From Crocodylus rhombifer (taxonomy: Eukaryota; Chordata; Crocodylia; Crocodylidae), in the NCBI GenBank assembly GCA_038503035.1, contig JAVSML010001165.1:1-64000 (forward strand): a stretch of 64,000 nucleotides of DNA. Reading direction: 5' to 3'. The position numbers and the translations under genes were made by a program. Within the stretch, counting starts at the first letter, position 1; each line of letters starts with the position of its first letter. Positions 45,442-58,035 of the stretch are shown here, in pieces. Under the pieces are notes generated by a model. It was not told where the DNA came from. It was given only the letters and a program-made list of their open reading frames with translations, and ran no database searches.

Positions 45442-45965
45442 CACTGAATTCCACCATTGTCAGGTAGGTGACTGTTCAATTGCAAAACACTATTTGCAGT
45501 GTTAGGGACCTGAAAACCAACTCTGTACGGAAAAGGGTAGGTATATCTAACAAAGGATTTTGGTATTTCAAAACATGATTTCCTTCCAAATTACAACAAA
45601 CCCCCAAGAACTTGAAATTCTCCATAAAAACAGATGGATAACCTGGAGATGGGGGGTCTCTGATAGGCTTCTCCTGAGCCACAGGCTTAGCATAAGCTAG
45701 GACAGAACAAAATAAGACAAAGCAATAACATAAAACTTAGCGTAAGTTAAGACATAACAGAAACCCTGCATAAGTCTTAAGTAGTCCTAAGGACAGTGTG
45801 TCTCCCTGTAGCCAGGGCTTCAGAAGTTCCTTTTGGCAGGTAGGTGGAGGTCCCACAGGTTTCATTTTTGGCTGCACTTTTATGGATGATCCACATGCCT
45901 TCTCCCCCTTGGTTGTCTTGATGTCTTAAATGTCTTTTGCCCCTCTCACAATGGTTTCCTGGTCC
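45442..45965. other. No gene recognised
   Basis: AT-rich, non-coding. No termini recognised. Confidence 0.5.
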
Positions 45966-46400
45966 TATAGGGCACTGACAGACATGCAGACCCCTGTTCT
46001 AACTCATGGTGCTTTACATAAAGCACCATGAGTTAGAGTGCACTCCCAACCCAACAGTGGGAGGGGGGAAGGATTGAGCCTGCCTGCAGGCACCTGAGGA
46101 GCCTGCTTGCAGCCAAAGAGTTGCTCTCCCTCCCCGTCCCCCAGCCCTGCCACACCCAGGGCTGTCAGCAGGAAGAGAAAGGGGAGGGGGAATGTGGAGT
46201 GAGATGTCAGTGCGGTTTGTCCAGCCTGAGCTGGAGGTGAGAGTGGCTGGTGGAGGGCCACAAGGTGGGGTGGAGGGCTCCAATCCAACCCCTGCCCCAG
46301 CTCAGGCTTGGCAATCCCCAGGCAGCAGCTCATTCCCCCTTCCCTTCCTGCTGTCAGCCCTGGGCTGCCCCAGTCATGCGAAAAATTAACACTAGGGAAC
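45966..46400. mobile_element. MITE-like element with perfect 19-bp hairpin
   Basis: The left end GGGCACTGACAGACATGC resembles the GGCTAGGGACAGAC family end. Arms 45998-46016 and 46019-46037 are a perfect 19-bp inverted repeat (TCTAACTCATGGTGCTTTA) with a 2-base loop. A related but diverged hairpin lies at 62682-62716. The GC-rich tail and its ORFs are not coding. The right limit is approximate. Confidence 0.6.
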
Positions 46401-47059
46401 ACAAGTTCCCTCAGTCACTCTAAAGTGGAGTGCCTTTATCTGATGCCTCATTTGAAGGGGGTTAATTTGTCACATTATTGACCACTTTAAAAGTACCCTG
46501 CAGCTGCGAACATGTCACGGCATGGCTGTAGAGTACTTTCTGGGGGCTAATCAGGTGAAAAATGTAACTTCTCTCTATGCCCACAGTGTCTCTGATTTTC
46601 ACAGGTTTTATCAGGTTTATGGTGTGGGTGGCACTGTTTACAAAGTATCTACTGCCCACTTTGAAATGTATCCCTCTGCTTTCCTAACTCACCTCAGTAT
46701 TTATTGCTCACTTAGGGAGTCTGGCTCCCCTGCTTCCTCAGGTTATCTACTCAACATCTTTTCCATCAGCTACAGATTTAGTTAAAGGGCCCCAAACTAT
46801 TGTGACTTATGCCATGCACTTGCTAACAACACTGGTGCTGCGGGGGAAATGTGTACTCTTCTCTTCTTTTAGAAAAATATACATATTTACAAAAATATAC
46901 ACAGGAGCAGGTATTGCTAAGCGCCATCGGTTTTCAACCTAGCCAACACACTGCCAAAGAAACAAGAAGGGGTATTATGTAGCAACTTTATATTCTGCTT
47001 AACAAACATTTAAAAAAGAATTTCCCATGGCCATCAAATCCCAGATCCAGTATGATGTC
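46401..47059. other. No gene recognised
   Basis: Non-coding. The ORF at 46522-46785 has no similarity I recognise. Confidence 0.45.
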
Positions 47060-47224
47060 CCATACCACTAGTCAGCTAAGCCACTGTCCCCCCCAGTGTC
47101 GGTCACAGCTGGTGCCATGTGCCCACCCAACTTGCCCTTTCTAATTCTGACTCTTATCCCGATCCAATAAACTTCATTCCCGATTGGACCCTAGGTCGGC
47201 TGCTTATGTCCTGGTACTAACATT
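47060..47224 (+). mobile_element. Possible LTR 3' end
   Basis: An AATAAA (47166-47171) sits in a CCGATCCAATAAACTTCATTC context followed by a short U5-like tail. This is the arrangement at the end of many LTRs. The 5' part is not recognised, so this is weak. Confidence 0.3.
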
Positions 47225-47856
47225 TCCCAACAACAGCAACCTTTATTTGCCTATGAGAGATGGAATTCTTGGAAACTGTTTTGCTTTCTGATTGACTATA
47301 ATAATTTTCAGGTAGGCTGCAGGGTTGAATATAAAATAATTCCAAACCATGGAAAAGGGAGCAGATAACACCAGTCAATCTTCTGTAGTGTTAGGAGAAA
47401 GGTGGCAAGAAAGTGCCTCATCACTGGCTGGGCCTTTATGACTTCACTGATTGGGAGGGCCACTTTCAGTGAGTGGATTACTCCTGTACTATCCATGAGT
47501 CTTTTCCCTCTTCCATAGGAAGCAACAGTGTGGGAGGAAGAGGCAAGTGACTTAACATGAGGAAATTCCGTCTTTTTGGACCTCCAGTCTGGAAAGTCCT
47601 CCCATCCCAGGAAGATGAGGCCTTGAAGATGAACAAAGTGGAGCTTACAATATTAAGACTGAAACCTGGGAATCTGGAGACTATGTGGGCAGAGAGGAGT
47701 AAATGGTGATAAGTATTACAAATTTAAAATGTAGGTGACTTTAGCAGGTCAGGCCCTGGGGCAGCCAAGTCACCCTCTAGCAGTTGCCTTATTCGCTCCC
47801 TCTGGCCTCACAAAATCCCACCCGATTGTTTTGTTTGCCACACCTTGATGTTATAA
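47225..47856. other. No gene recognised
   Basis: Non-coding, up to the assembly gap. Confidence 0.45.
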
Positions 47857-47866
47857 NNNNNNNNNN
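47857..47866. other. Assembly gap (10 N)
   Basis: A placeholder N run of unknown true length. Unlike the gap at 20322, no flanking duplication is seen. Confidence 0.95.
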
Positions 47867-49216
47867 GATGCTGGGGATTAAGGTCACAAGTCAAGAGGGT
47901 AAAAGGGTTGGTAAAAGTACAGGTAAATAAACATTAAGGTACATACACTTAGGATATGTATAACAGGCAGTAGAGTGTCACTATGGTAAAACACCCCAAA
48001 ACAGATAACAGGTAACAGATGGGGAACACTAACACCATGACATACACTTGAGAAGGCTTAAACTACATGCCCTCCTCTTTTCCTCCAACATGCATAACTC
48101 TGGAAGGACTCCAGACCAGCCCCTGGTCCCCAGAATGCTTAGTTGTTGTCTGCCTGGGCCCCACGTCCAAGCCCTGCTGCTGCAGTTCACAATCCCAGCT
48201 GCTGCCTGCTTTCACACCACATGTCTCTCTCCCTGCTGTGCTGTTCTGTGCTTCTACACTGTTCTTTCTGTATCCTCTCATCTCTTGCAGCCTTCTGTGT
48301 TGTAGCGTACAGTACAGTTCATTCTCCCAGTCCCCTAGAAGCTTTTGGGAAATGCAGTCCACACTACAGTTCCTTCCTATGGTTCCCAGGAGGCTTCTGG
48401 GAGCTATAGTTCACTTTACAACATTAAGGCACATTACATGTTGTCTGGGCTATGACCCCCTGGCCGTGGCCCACTTTACTCTGGCTGGGCTCTTCTGCTT
48501 GAGGTCCACTGCCCTAGGACCCTGGGCCCCTGGCTCACCCTGCGCAGGTTTGGGCTTGTGTTCTACATCTTTTCTGCTTCATGCTACAGTTCTTCAGCTG
48601 ATAGCAGCACTCCCCATAGATGCTGCTTACAGCTTCCAAGCTTCTTGGGTCTCACAGCCAGGCCTAGCCCCTCTCAGGCTTAGCCCACTTAGGCTGGCTG
48701 TCCCTTTTGAAGGTTTTAGGACCCAGGGTGCCCTTAACACTCTTCTTTTGCCTGCCTTCTCCCTTGTATCCAAAATCTGGTCCTCTGGTATAGCACAAAC
48801 CCCAAACAATAACAGAAACACAATGAAAAATAAAAGCATCAACTTCCAAATAAAAGGTTCCCCCACCCCACTCTGGGTCAACATCACACCATAATAACAA
48901 GCTAAAATATTCAGCTCTGCTGCTCAGAAATGCAGTGTGGAGTCCTTCCTCCTTGGCTGGTCAGACTGCCATCTCCTGAGGCTTCAGCCATGATCCTGGT
49001 TTTATAAGGCTTATAATGCTGTCTCTGGGTCACCTGATTCACTACTTTGCCCTGGGCCTGTGAATCACTGGCTGCACCGTGGTGGCAGCACCTGGGGTGG
49101 ACAGCCATTTTATTAAAAGGCCTTCTGCCACTATTAGTCCCTCCAGTGGGCTGGAGTCAGCCAGCAGTTCCCTGGCTCTCTCTGTCCTTCAGTGATGGGT
49201 TAGGGGCCTCATTACA
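47867..49216 (-). mobile_element. LTR-like element with TATA box
   Basis: On the minus strand it starts TGTAATGAGGCCCC (complement ending at 49216), with a TATA box (TATAAAACC, complement of 48998-49006) about 210 bases in. This is the same spacing as in the 27.3-28.7 kb solo LTR. The far part is AT-rich like that LTR's R region. The 3' end is not found and may lie beyond the N gap. The 275-residue plus-strand ORF (48067-48894) is Leu/Cys/Ser-rich, runs antisense to the LTR, and matches nothing I know. Confidence 0.45.
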
Positions 49217-49804
49217 GAGAGGCATAGTAAAAATGAGGAGAAAAGTGTACTGTTATAAAGTGTCTTCTCTAGTGAAGTGGATTGTAATCCAAAAATGCAA
49301 ACCCATGTTGAATTTAAATTTGTGGTGGTCAAGCACAATTTTCCTAAATACTAGATTGTAAAGGACACAGAAAAGACAACTACAAATGCACCACCAAATG
49401 CATTTTCTGACTGTTGTTGAACCTAATTTGGACTAATTAGCAGAGTTTGGGAGTATACTACCAATGGACCACTAAAATATAATTTACTGGAAGCATAGTT
49501 AATGATACATTCAAACCAGCTCTGAGCTCTTGGACTGAAAGACTGTTTATTCTTTAAAGGAGCTATTAACATTTCCAGGGAGTTGCTCTTTCCTGCTCAC
49601 TAAATATTAACTTTTGCTCTTTTGGTTCAAAGTCTTTCTGCTATTTTTAACGTCTATCAGATAGATTGCTTGGATTTCCCATTATTCATAAGATACACAA
49701 TCCTGCACTTGCATGAAGGAACAGATATTTAATAACCAAACGGGATTTATTGTGCTAGAAAATTAAAAATGCCTGTGTATAATGACAGTACAAAAGTTAT
49801 TCAC
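49217..49804. other. No gene recognised
   Basis: AT-rich spacer. No features. Confidence 0.5.
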
Positions 49805-50240
49805 CGGGCATGTCTACACAAGACATTTACTGTGGAGTAGATTAATTAGTTCCACTGTAAACATCTCAGCATCTACAGGTGCAGCCCTCTTAGGCCACAG
49901 GAAACTAAAACTCTGCAGCAAGTGAGTACTTATGAATACAAGTACTGTGTTGCCGTGGAGCTTTTTCGTGCACAGCAACACATGTGTAGACACTGACCCA
50001 GCTGCCTGGGTCATGAGAATGCTTTAGTGTGGGGGCTTCTTGCTGGCTAGCCCCACAGTGGAGCACTCTTCTGCCCCAGCCAGCTCCTCTGCAGCATGTT
50101 GAACCAGGTAGAGCAGCACCCGCCTGGCAGGCTGAACCCCCTGCCCCCAGCCCCCTGCCAACTGGGATTATTCCAACCCAGCACAACATGTAAATGAAAC
50201 ACCCACAAGTTTATTGCTTCACCTTAATATGCATGTATAG
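49805..50240. mobile_element. DNA-transposon-like element with GGGCATGTCTACAC ends
   Basis: The left end GGGCATGTCTACACAAG and the complement of the right end (GGGCACATCTATACATG) are imperfect inverted repeats about 430 bases apart. No transposase coding is present. The target duplication is not clear. Confidence 0.45.
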
Positions 50241-50989
50241 ATGTGCCCACTGTTGCTGTCCCCTCAGTTTAACTATACCTACAACATGACTTACATGCTT
50301 AAGATGGTAGAAAATAAAATTAAGATCCTCAGGACCCTGCTTAGCTACAGCTTAACTGTAAAAGGGCCTTTGTCTTTAGATTCCAGGGAAGATGCCAAAG
50401 CACCAACATTTCAGTTTCTACATATGCAATCACCTAGGTCCTGAATGCTTTTAGGCACCTGAACTCATGTTAGGCATTCCACCTTCTCTCGTGTGTGAGA
50501 CCTAGTCTGTTCAACTATCTATCCAAGAATAGATACCTGAATAGTCATCTCATGAGAGCAAGCATGTGTGCAAGAGTGAGTCGCTTCTGGTACCTGGGGG
50601 AATCAAATTCATGCTCCAGCAAACATTTCATTATTTACAGAAAGCAGAACATTTCAGTGGGACCAGTTAAAAGAACGATGCCCCAAACTACCCGTACCCC
50701 AGAGTTGAGACACTTTTGTTGGGTGTAGAACAAAAACCTCTGTAAGTATTCTGCCTGCACAGTTAATTAAAAGGACAGTTAATCATGGAATTTCTTCAGT
50801 CTCCACCTTCTGTTGCTGGGCAATATCGCAGAGAACTGGAGAATGTTCAGACAAAGGTTTGAGCGGTTCTTAGCGGCCAAAGGGCAGAAGAGAAAAATGA
50901 TTAAGTCACATCAACTATCTTCTTGCAAATTGTGGCGGAGGAAGACCTCTTGTTTATAACAAATGCACTATTGAAAAAAGGTCAAAATA
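50241..50989. other. No gene recognised
   Basis: Mixed composition. 50830-50989 may be the start of the older CR1 that follows, but I cannot align it by eye. Confidence 0.45.
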
Positions 50990-51797
50990 CAAAATTAAGT
51001 AGGATAGGGACCAATGGCTTGAAGTTGCAGCAAAATAGGTTTAGATAGGATATTAGGAAAAACTTCTTCACTGCTAGAACAGTGAGGCAATGAGAGAGCC
51101 TGCCTACAAAAGGTGTGGGATCTCCACCCATTGGATGTGTTCAAGAAGAGGTTGAACAAGTATTGGCCAGAGATAATGTACGAGTAGCTATGCCTACACT
51201 CTACTGTGGGTATTTTCCATTCTTCTGGGCTTCACTGGTTGCCATATGGGGCTTGGAAGATTTTCCCCTCCCCCTGTCCCCTTTTGTTGCTACATATGTT
51301 GGGTGGGGAGAGGGAGAGGGGAAGGAGGTTTGCCTTCCTCAGAAGCACTGTGTGTTGGCTGCAGCCAAAGCAAGGGGTTTGGACTGGGTGAGACTTAAAT
51401 CTGGAGATTCCTGGGTACAGGGTCTTACCCATCCGCTCAGGGTCACACTGATCAACACATCTGGGGCTAGGAAGGAATTTTACTCATGGTGAAATGTTGG
51501 TAGTACAGAGTGTGAGGGGTTTCTCTTTCCTATGTAGAAGGGGGCACAGCCTTCTTCTTTGGATCTCGAGTGTATTTTAACAGCCTTTGCAGTAATAGGA
51601 CATTGGCCACTGTTGTCCCTCTGCTTTACCTGTGGCCAGTTAGGGGGTTATGCTACGTGGTTTTGTCAGGGCTGACTGTGTAGTTTTACTAATAGGTTAG
51701 AAATGGATTAGTATAGGGTGGTTTGAATAGGTGTGGGTTTGGACTAGGCGACTTCTGGAGGTCCTTTCTGGCCCTACTTTTCTATGATTGTTCGATA
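50990..51797 (+). mobile_element. Older CR1-type LINE 3' end
   Basis: The end of an ORF2-like region (RYDIRKNFFT-type sequence, then WDLHPLDVFKKRLNKY across frames, 51000-51160) is followed by a long 3' UTR. That ends GGACTAGGCGACTTCTGGAG, GTCCTTTCTGGCCCTACTTT and CTATGATTGTTCGATAC. Many substitutions and frame breaks make it an old copy. It shares its 3' UTR type with 38549-38768. ORF 51115-51492 lies mainly in the 3' UTR. Confidence 0.75.
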
Positions 51798-54289
51798 CTT
51801 GGAAAAAAATTGTATCATCTTCTTTGCCCCTTCAGTATTTACCCCAATCAAAAATATGTGAATACTCGGACTTACAATCACAGGGGTTCATTCCTCCATT
51901 CAAAATTTCCAAAGTGATTGGCACCTTCATTCAAAAATATTTAGGGGTCTGCAAATGAAAAAAGATTGAAAAGCACTGGTCTGATCCTTAGTTTCTTTTA
52001 TGATACTTTTGTGAGGGACTTTTTGAAAAGTTTTTTGAAAATCTACATACACCGTAGTGACTGAAACCCCTTTATGCACATGCTTCTTGAACCTAAAACC
52101 AGCAAATTGGCGAGATGTGATTTCTCTTTACAAAAGCCATATTGGCTCTTCCCCATAATATCAAATTGATCCCAGTTACCTTTCTGGGGCAAAGGTCAGG
52201 TGTTCTGAATTTAAGCATAAATATTTTTATTGATTTATATGAACATCCAGTAGGACTTTATTACAATGAGTACACACAAGTTGATACGAATAAAGGTACA
52301 CAACGATAACGAATGAGCATTCAGCTTGCTTCCATGATTTTTCCGCATACCAGCAGTTTTTATATAGCTTATTTACTTATCATTGGTAACTCTGAACTAA
52401 AATCTGAGCTGTGGTGGGGCAGAATTTGGCACATCAGAATGTGGGGAGGAATAGATGGCTGCATCCAACTATCCTTTCAGTATGAAATGGATTCACATTG
52501 GTCCCACAGACAGGTTGGAAGAAAGTTCCAACTTTGCCAGAGCTCATTGAACTCATGCTGATTAAACTCTCCTTGTATTAGATGTATAGCCAGGTATTCC
52601 TCCAAGGGAGCCTTAAGGTTCCTTAAAATACTTGATCTACTGTTCATTTCTTCTTCTAGCTATTATTAAATGTCACGTGTCCCATAATGCCAGCATTCGG
52701 TGCTTATGGAATTCCCCAAGCATTATGCAGACATCTAGTTGGGCATGGGATGTGATGGAAAATCATCCAGGCTCTTGTAAAGGGTAATTCTGGGGATTGT
52801 GTTTAAAGGTAGGTGGGGAAATCATGTCATCAGTGGAACATCCTGGAGATATGCTGCCATCTGGTGGATATTTAGATTTGAGAATTGAAACACTGGTTAG
52901 TGTAAAAAAGGCAATCATTTGAAAAGGAAAAAACACCCATCCAGAAAATCTGCCTTTGTGTATTTTTAACTCAACTTGATTTGGAAAGTGCTAGTTTATA
53001 GAGGGAACAGAAGCAGGCACAAAAACTGGAGCAAAAACAGAAACAGTAATAGACAATGTGGTTAACTGCATAGTGAGAAATTACCTTTTTTACTGTATTG
53101 CATGATCAGAGGACAGAGTTTGGAATAAATGATTTAATCCCCATTTAAAGTAACAGAGATCATGGTCAGGGATCTATGGAAAGTCCACTTCTTTGCGTGG
53201 CCTTTCAAAGAGTAATAACCAGAGAAGAAAATCCATATTTATGTGCAGGGATGGATTGGGGGAGGGGAAGGAGGTGAGTCTGGGGTGATGTTGTTTCACC
53301 ATCCTTTATCTCACCCAAAATTTAAAGTAAATTTTCCAGAAGCAGCGTTTCTATTCAGGCAGTATTGAGGGAATCATCTGACTTCATGGGTCATAATCTA
53401 CTCAATTTCTGCTTATCTCCCTTCACTCCACTGGTATTAATGACTTCTTCTTTTAATGGTCTTGATGTTTCACTAACCAAACTATCATTTCTTCTGTAAT
53501 TTCCCAGTCTGGTAGCTTTTAGCTTTAGCCAAAATCATTAACTCAGGTGTGGAAATAACTGTCAATGAAGGCTAAATTTTGTTTTATGAATCTGAGCAAG
53601 AGACATGCATCTAATTCTAATGACTACGGGACTAAGAGGACTAATGAAACAACATCTTTAGATTATGTTTTTGCCTAGCTTGTTGTTTTTAATATAGCAA
53701 ATCAGTGCACATTCCAATAAAGTTGTATTTGTTCGTGTTTCAATCTTAAATGGAATAATTAAGCTGCAGGCCCCTACCATATTAGTAAAGCTTCTAGTTT
53801 TTTTTAACTGGAGAAAAATGTAAATTGTGTCATATGTGATGATGCACCACACCACTTGCAGCCTAACTGTTTTCAAAATCCTAGAGCCACACATGAGAAT
53901 GAGAGATCCAAACAGGAAACCTAAGAGTGCAGATGCAGACAACCCTTCAAACTGCTGTGGCAATACACTAATGAAACTAGGGTGAAGAGTGTGAGATGGC
54001 CCTTAAGTGCAGTCCATCCAAAAAACCTGAATGTTTTTCCTGCCAACAATCCCTTTATCTTTTCCAAAACTTGGACCATATCCTGCACGTGGAGAGAGGG
54101 GAGCAGCCAGCTCAGGGCTGTCTGCTCCCCTATCTCTGTGTTTGTCTCAGCGCATGCCTGGAAATTAGCAGTGCCATGCATGGTTTAATGTGCAACACAT
54201 GCGTTTTGTGGCACTGCAAACAAGTTTGCAGCACCACAAACTGCATGTGCCTGCTTGTCTGGATCCAGCCTTTGGGTTTATCTTGTGAA
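51798..54289. other. No gene recognised; AT-rich
   Basis: AT-rich intergenic DNA with short ORFs only. No element termini or exons recognised. Confidence 0.5.
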
Positions 54290-54392
54290 TAAAGTGTAAT
54301 TGTTTACATACCTCACACTGCTAATATTGAGCAACGTCCTGTGGCTCTTATGGCATTGCAGGGTTGTGCAGCACCCTGGTTGAGAATCACTG
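54290..54392 (-). mobile_element. hAT (Charlie/MER5-like) terminal fragment
   Basis: The minus strand starts CAGTGATTCTCAACCAGGGT (complement ending at 54392) and continues GCTGCACAACCCTGCAATGC. This is the typical end of Charlie-type hAT repeats. The other end is not found. Confidence 0.65.
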
Positions 54393-57300
54393 GACTGGAG
54401 TATGTCACAAATAAAGCCCATTTTTTGGTCCCAAGAACTGAACTACAAGGCACGTCCAGATGAGAGCAGACATGTGGTATGCAGTGCCACAGACCTGTCT
54501 GCGGTGCCACATACTGCACATGAAGGTGTTCCCCGCACTGCTACTTTGCAACATGGAACATTTTTTTTGACCCTGGAAAATCCCACGTCCAAAAAATCCA
54601 TGCATAAAAAATACAGGACCGTGCATGTGGCGGCAGCATGCACTGCCCAGAACTGGAGCCTAACTGGTCACAGCCACGCTGCAGCTACCAGAGGCCCCCG
54701 GGACTCCAGATAAGGCTGCTGGGGCCAGCACAGTTGCTGACTCCAGCCCCGCCTACCCAGCCCCTTTGGGGATGCACCCACAGAGGCACTAACCCAACAG
54801 AGTCACAGTGGAGTAAATTCACTGTGATATATGGAGCATCAAATAAGCCAGAATTTCCCCACAACAAATCTGGTTTGGTCAATGTTCTTGCCCCATACTG
54901 TTCTGTACAGTATTCAACCACAGATTGTTGCTGGGGGCTAGATGTGTAACTGCACTTCCCTTGTGCTAACAATGAGTTGACAGGAGTATTTTCCTCATTT
55001 ATAGTACCACAGGCCAAAACCACAGCACTTACAGTTAATGGAAGCAGAATGTGACACCTGAGCATATATTACTCATTTCCTTCAGACAAATAAATCTGAT
55101 GCAAAGACCTTTCTTAAGAAGAACCAACACTTTTCTTTTTTTTTCCCCCGCATAATTTTTGTGTTTTGTCCTTTTTCCTGCTTGTTACACTCCACACGTT
55201 GACTTCTCACATACATTTGAACACCTCTTGTAGATCAGTGTCTTAAAGAAATCTTCATTTCTCAGCTCCTATGGAAGGTGCTGCTGCCTAACACGGGGCA
55301 GCTTTCAGTGGAGATGTGGGAGGATTCTGAAACGACCGGAGTGGGCAGACTTATGTTTTCCTTGAAAAGTTTCACTTTCTTCAGGTCAAGCCTTGCCTTC
55401 AGCACAGTCTTTCAAAATAAAAATGATGATGCTTATACAGCAAGTTTCAGTTTTGTCTTCCTGAGTCTGAACACGTTGTGTTCTGAGTTCCTATGTTTCA
55501 ATTTCCAAACAGACTGTCATTTCTCTTCCTTTCTTTTTGAGCTTCCTATTCTGTCTTTACTTGTGTTCTGACCAAATCTGAAACAAGGCAAGTGCATTGG
55601 TCATCTGCTTAAGATCTTACCGTTACCCTTTGGGATGAAAGCAGCTTGAGGGGGATATCTCTACAAAACGGGAATGGTGTTGTATGGAGATATCTATAGC
55701 AACCCAAAATACCAAATTTTCCAAGAGCATCCTGAGTTTTGAAGCAGTATCCCCAAAGCGTCTATAAAATGGATTCTTCCCCGGAAATTGAGATTGGGTC
55801 TAGAAGTGGCCAGTTCCTCCTACGGTTGCTGTTCCTCCTACGGTTGCTGTAGTGCCAACCAGCGCCGTGCTGCAAGCATACAGCAAAGAGATGTCTGGTG
55901 CAGTGTGAACACAATGCTGCTTTTGCGTTTGAACTCCTGAACTGGAGACATCAAAGTGGCAGAGTTGCTTTGTGTCTTAGCAGAGGTGAATTTTCCAGCT
56001 GCATCTTCAGGGTGGCTAAACCCTCCCTGCTGAGGCGGTGAGCTAATTACGCCACTTGCAGCACTTCGTTGAGGCAGCTGCACAAACCGAGCCCTGAAGC
56101 AATAGTAATAGATTCTCCAAGTCTCTGGCAGGTCTGGGCCTCTGTCTTGCATATTGCTAGTCTGGGAACTTCTGTGTTGTACCACAGTCTGCAGCATGGA
56201 CACTTTGCTATGAAAAAACAAAGTCTTAGCCCCACTCTCTGTTCATTTGCGAAAGCATTAGGTTTTGGCTTAACAAAATAAAAAAGCCTAACTGCCAGAT
56301 TTACTAGTAATCTGGGTACAGATTTGGAGACATCTCAGGGAAAATATGACTCACTATTCAGGGGATTTTTTTTTTTTAATTTCAAACAGTTTGTCTGACA
56401 GCCCTATGTTGGGGAATCCCATGACATCTAAATAAAATTCCCCATTAGATTTAATTGCTCCAAATGTAAGAATATTGATGCCTTCATTTTAAGTCCCCTC
56501 TGTTTAAGGCTTTCAGATCTCCTGGGACCTTGATAAATGAGCAGCCCCTGTTTGACATCAAGATGTCTTGTACAGTACTGAATTGGTCTAGATGTGAATT
56601 CAGAGTCTAACATCAAGCTGCAGGAATGCATCCATACTTTTAAGCCATGTTGTGCCTTCCTGACTCTGTCTTGTATAGTTATCAGGCACACTAACTCACA
56701 ACACTTGCCCTCCTTTCTGTGGCTGGCTGCGCAGACAGGCTGCATAGGGTAGATTTGGTGAGCTTTATACGGCCATGGTGCTGGGGAATTCACCAGGGGG
56801 CCAGTCTGTCCCCAGCCTGTCAGGGGAGTAAGGTGGAACGGCATGCAGCACGCCACCCAAATCTGTAATAGAGAGCACAGGCAAACAGGAAATTTGGCTT
56901 ACCTTATTGCTAGTAATTTATGTAGTATTATTACTGTAGTCAACTCTGCAGTTCAGCTCAGAAATTCTCCTGCAAGTGTAATCAATGCAGCACAGAAATT
57001 AGGTCATCTTTCTCCAACAGGTCCATCCTGTAGAGATGTAGTTTGTTTCTTTTCTCTTGAAAGGCAAGAGACAGTAGAGATGTTGGAAACCTGTTGACAA
57101 CCCTTATTCAGTATGCTGAATGAAGTGGCCAATATGAACAGGCTGCTGGGAGGGCTGAGGGCTCCAGGCTTTTCAGAAGATAGTTTGAAAATATTGATCT
57201 TCCTGTTCCATTTGACATTTAAAAAGCACTGTATGTCCTATACCGCACCTTGGCTCTCCTATAGCTGCTTCTGGAAACAAGAAAGTTACCTGTAGCCTTC

Positions 57301-58035
57301 ATTGCTGTACAGTCTTCTTAGACAGAGCTACAAAAGACTGAAAACTGAACTGCAATTTACTGTCAGTTCTGCTTCTCTTTTTTAATGTAGGTGTTTTAGC
57401 ACGAAGCTGGTATTAATTAGGTTCTCAAATCTCAAGTGTTGCCATTACAACACTTTCAGGGTATGTAAGATTTACTGGTTTGTTGTTTTTTTTGGTAGCA
57501 ACCACCTCATACAGATCTGAGCAATGATAACTCTTGTGTTGATTCACAGCACCTGGTTTTCCCCTGACTATCATTTGTGTTGTCATTTGCACATGGGCAA
57601 GCAATTCATAAACAGTTAGTAGTTTGCTCAGGCTGCTGAACAGTGGAGATGCAGGGCCATTATTTTTGATGAATCAAAGAGCAGCCATTAGGAGCAATCT
57701 GAGCACTGTCGTGAAGTGCACTGTGCATGGCTAATCTATCTCACTGTTTTAGCAGTTGTTTTTTTTTTCTGGACTGCCAGTCACTGAGTATATTAACACC
57801 CCCTGCAAAAAAAACATGACCTGCACAGCTCAGCCATGAGGAAGAGAACAAGTCTGAACATGTCATGAGATCACGAATGAGTCATGTAGTGTCAGTGAAC
57901 AGAGAAGGAAAGCTGGTTGGTCCCTGACTTCCCTAATCAGTAAAATCCCCTTCCAGTGAAATCATAATCTGTAGGGACAGTCCCTTTCACAAATGCACAC
58001 CATAGGTGCTTTTCTTTTAAGTCAGCAGCTCCTGG
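54393..58035. other. No gene recognised
   Basis: 54450-54650 repeats the motif GCAGTGCCACA and its complement also seen at 54170-54250, so these flanks are probably another old DNA repeat. The rest is AT-rich with short ORFs. I checked the longer ones (55838-56221 and 56428-56856 on minus) and recognise no protein. Confidence 0.45.

Noticed and set aside
6427..47224. TGTTGGGGAAA at 6427 and TTTCCCAACA at 47215 as the ends of one LTR family
   Set aside because: Neither has a matching partner at a reasonable distance, so chance similarity is more likely.
48067..48894. A 275-residue plus-strand ORF as a novel gene
   Set aside because: It runs antisense through an LTR-like block, has low-complexity Leu/Cys/Ser composition, no domain, and competing ORFs in other frames.
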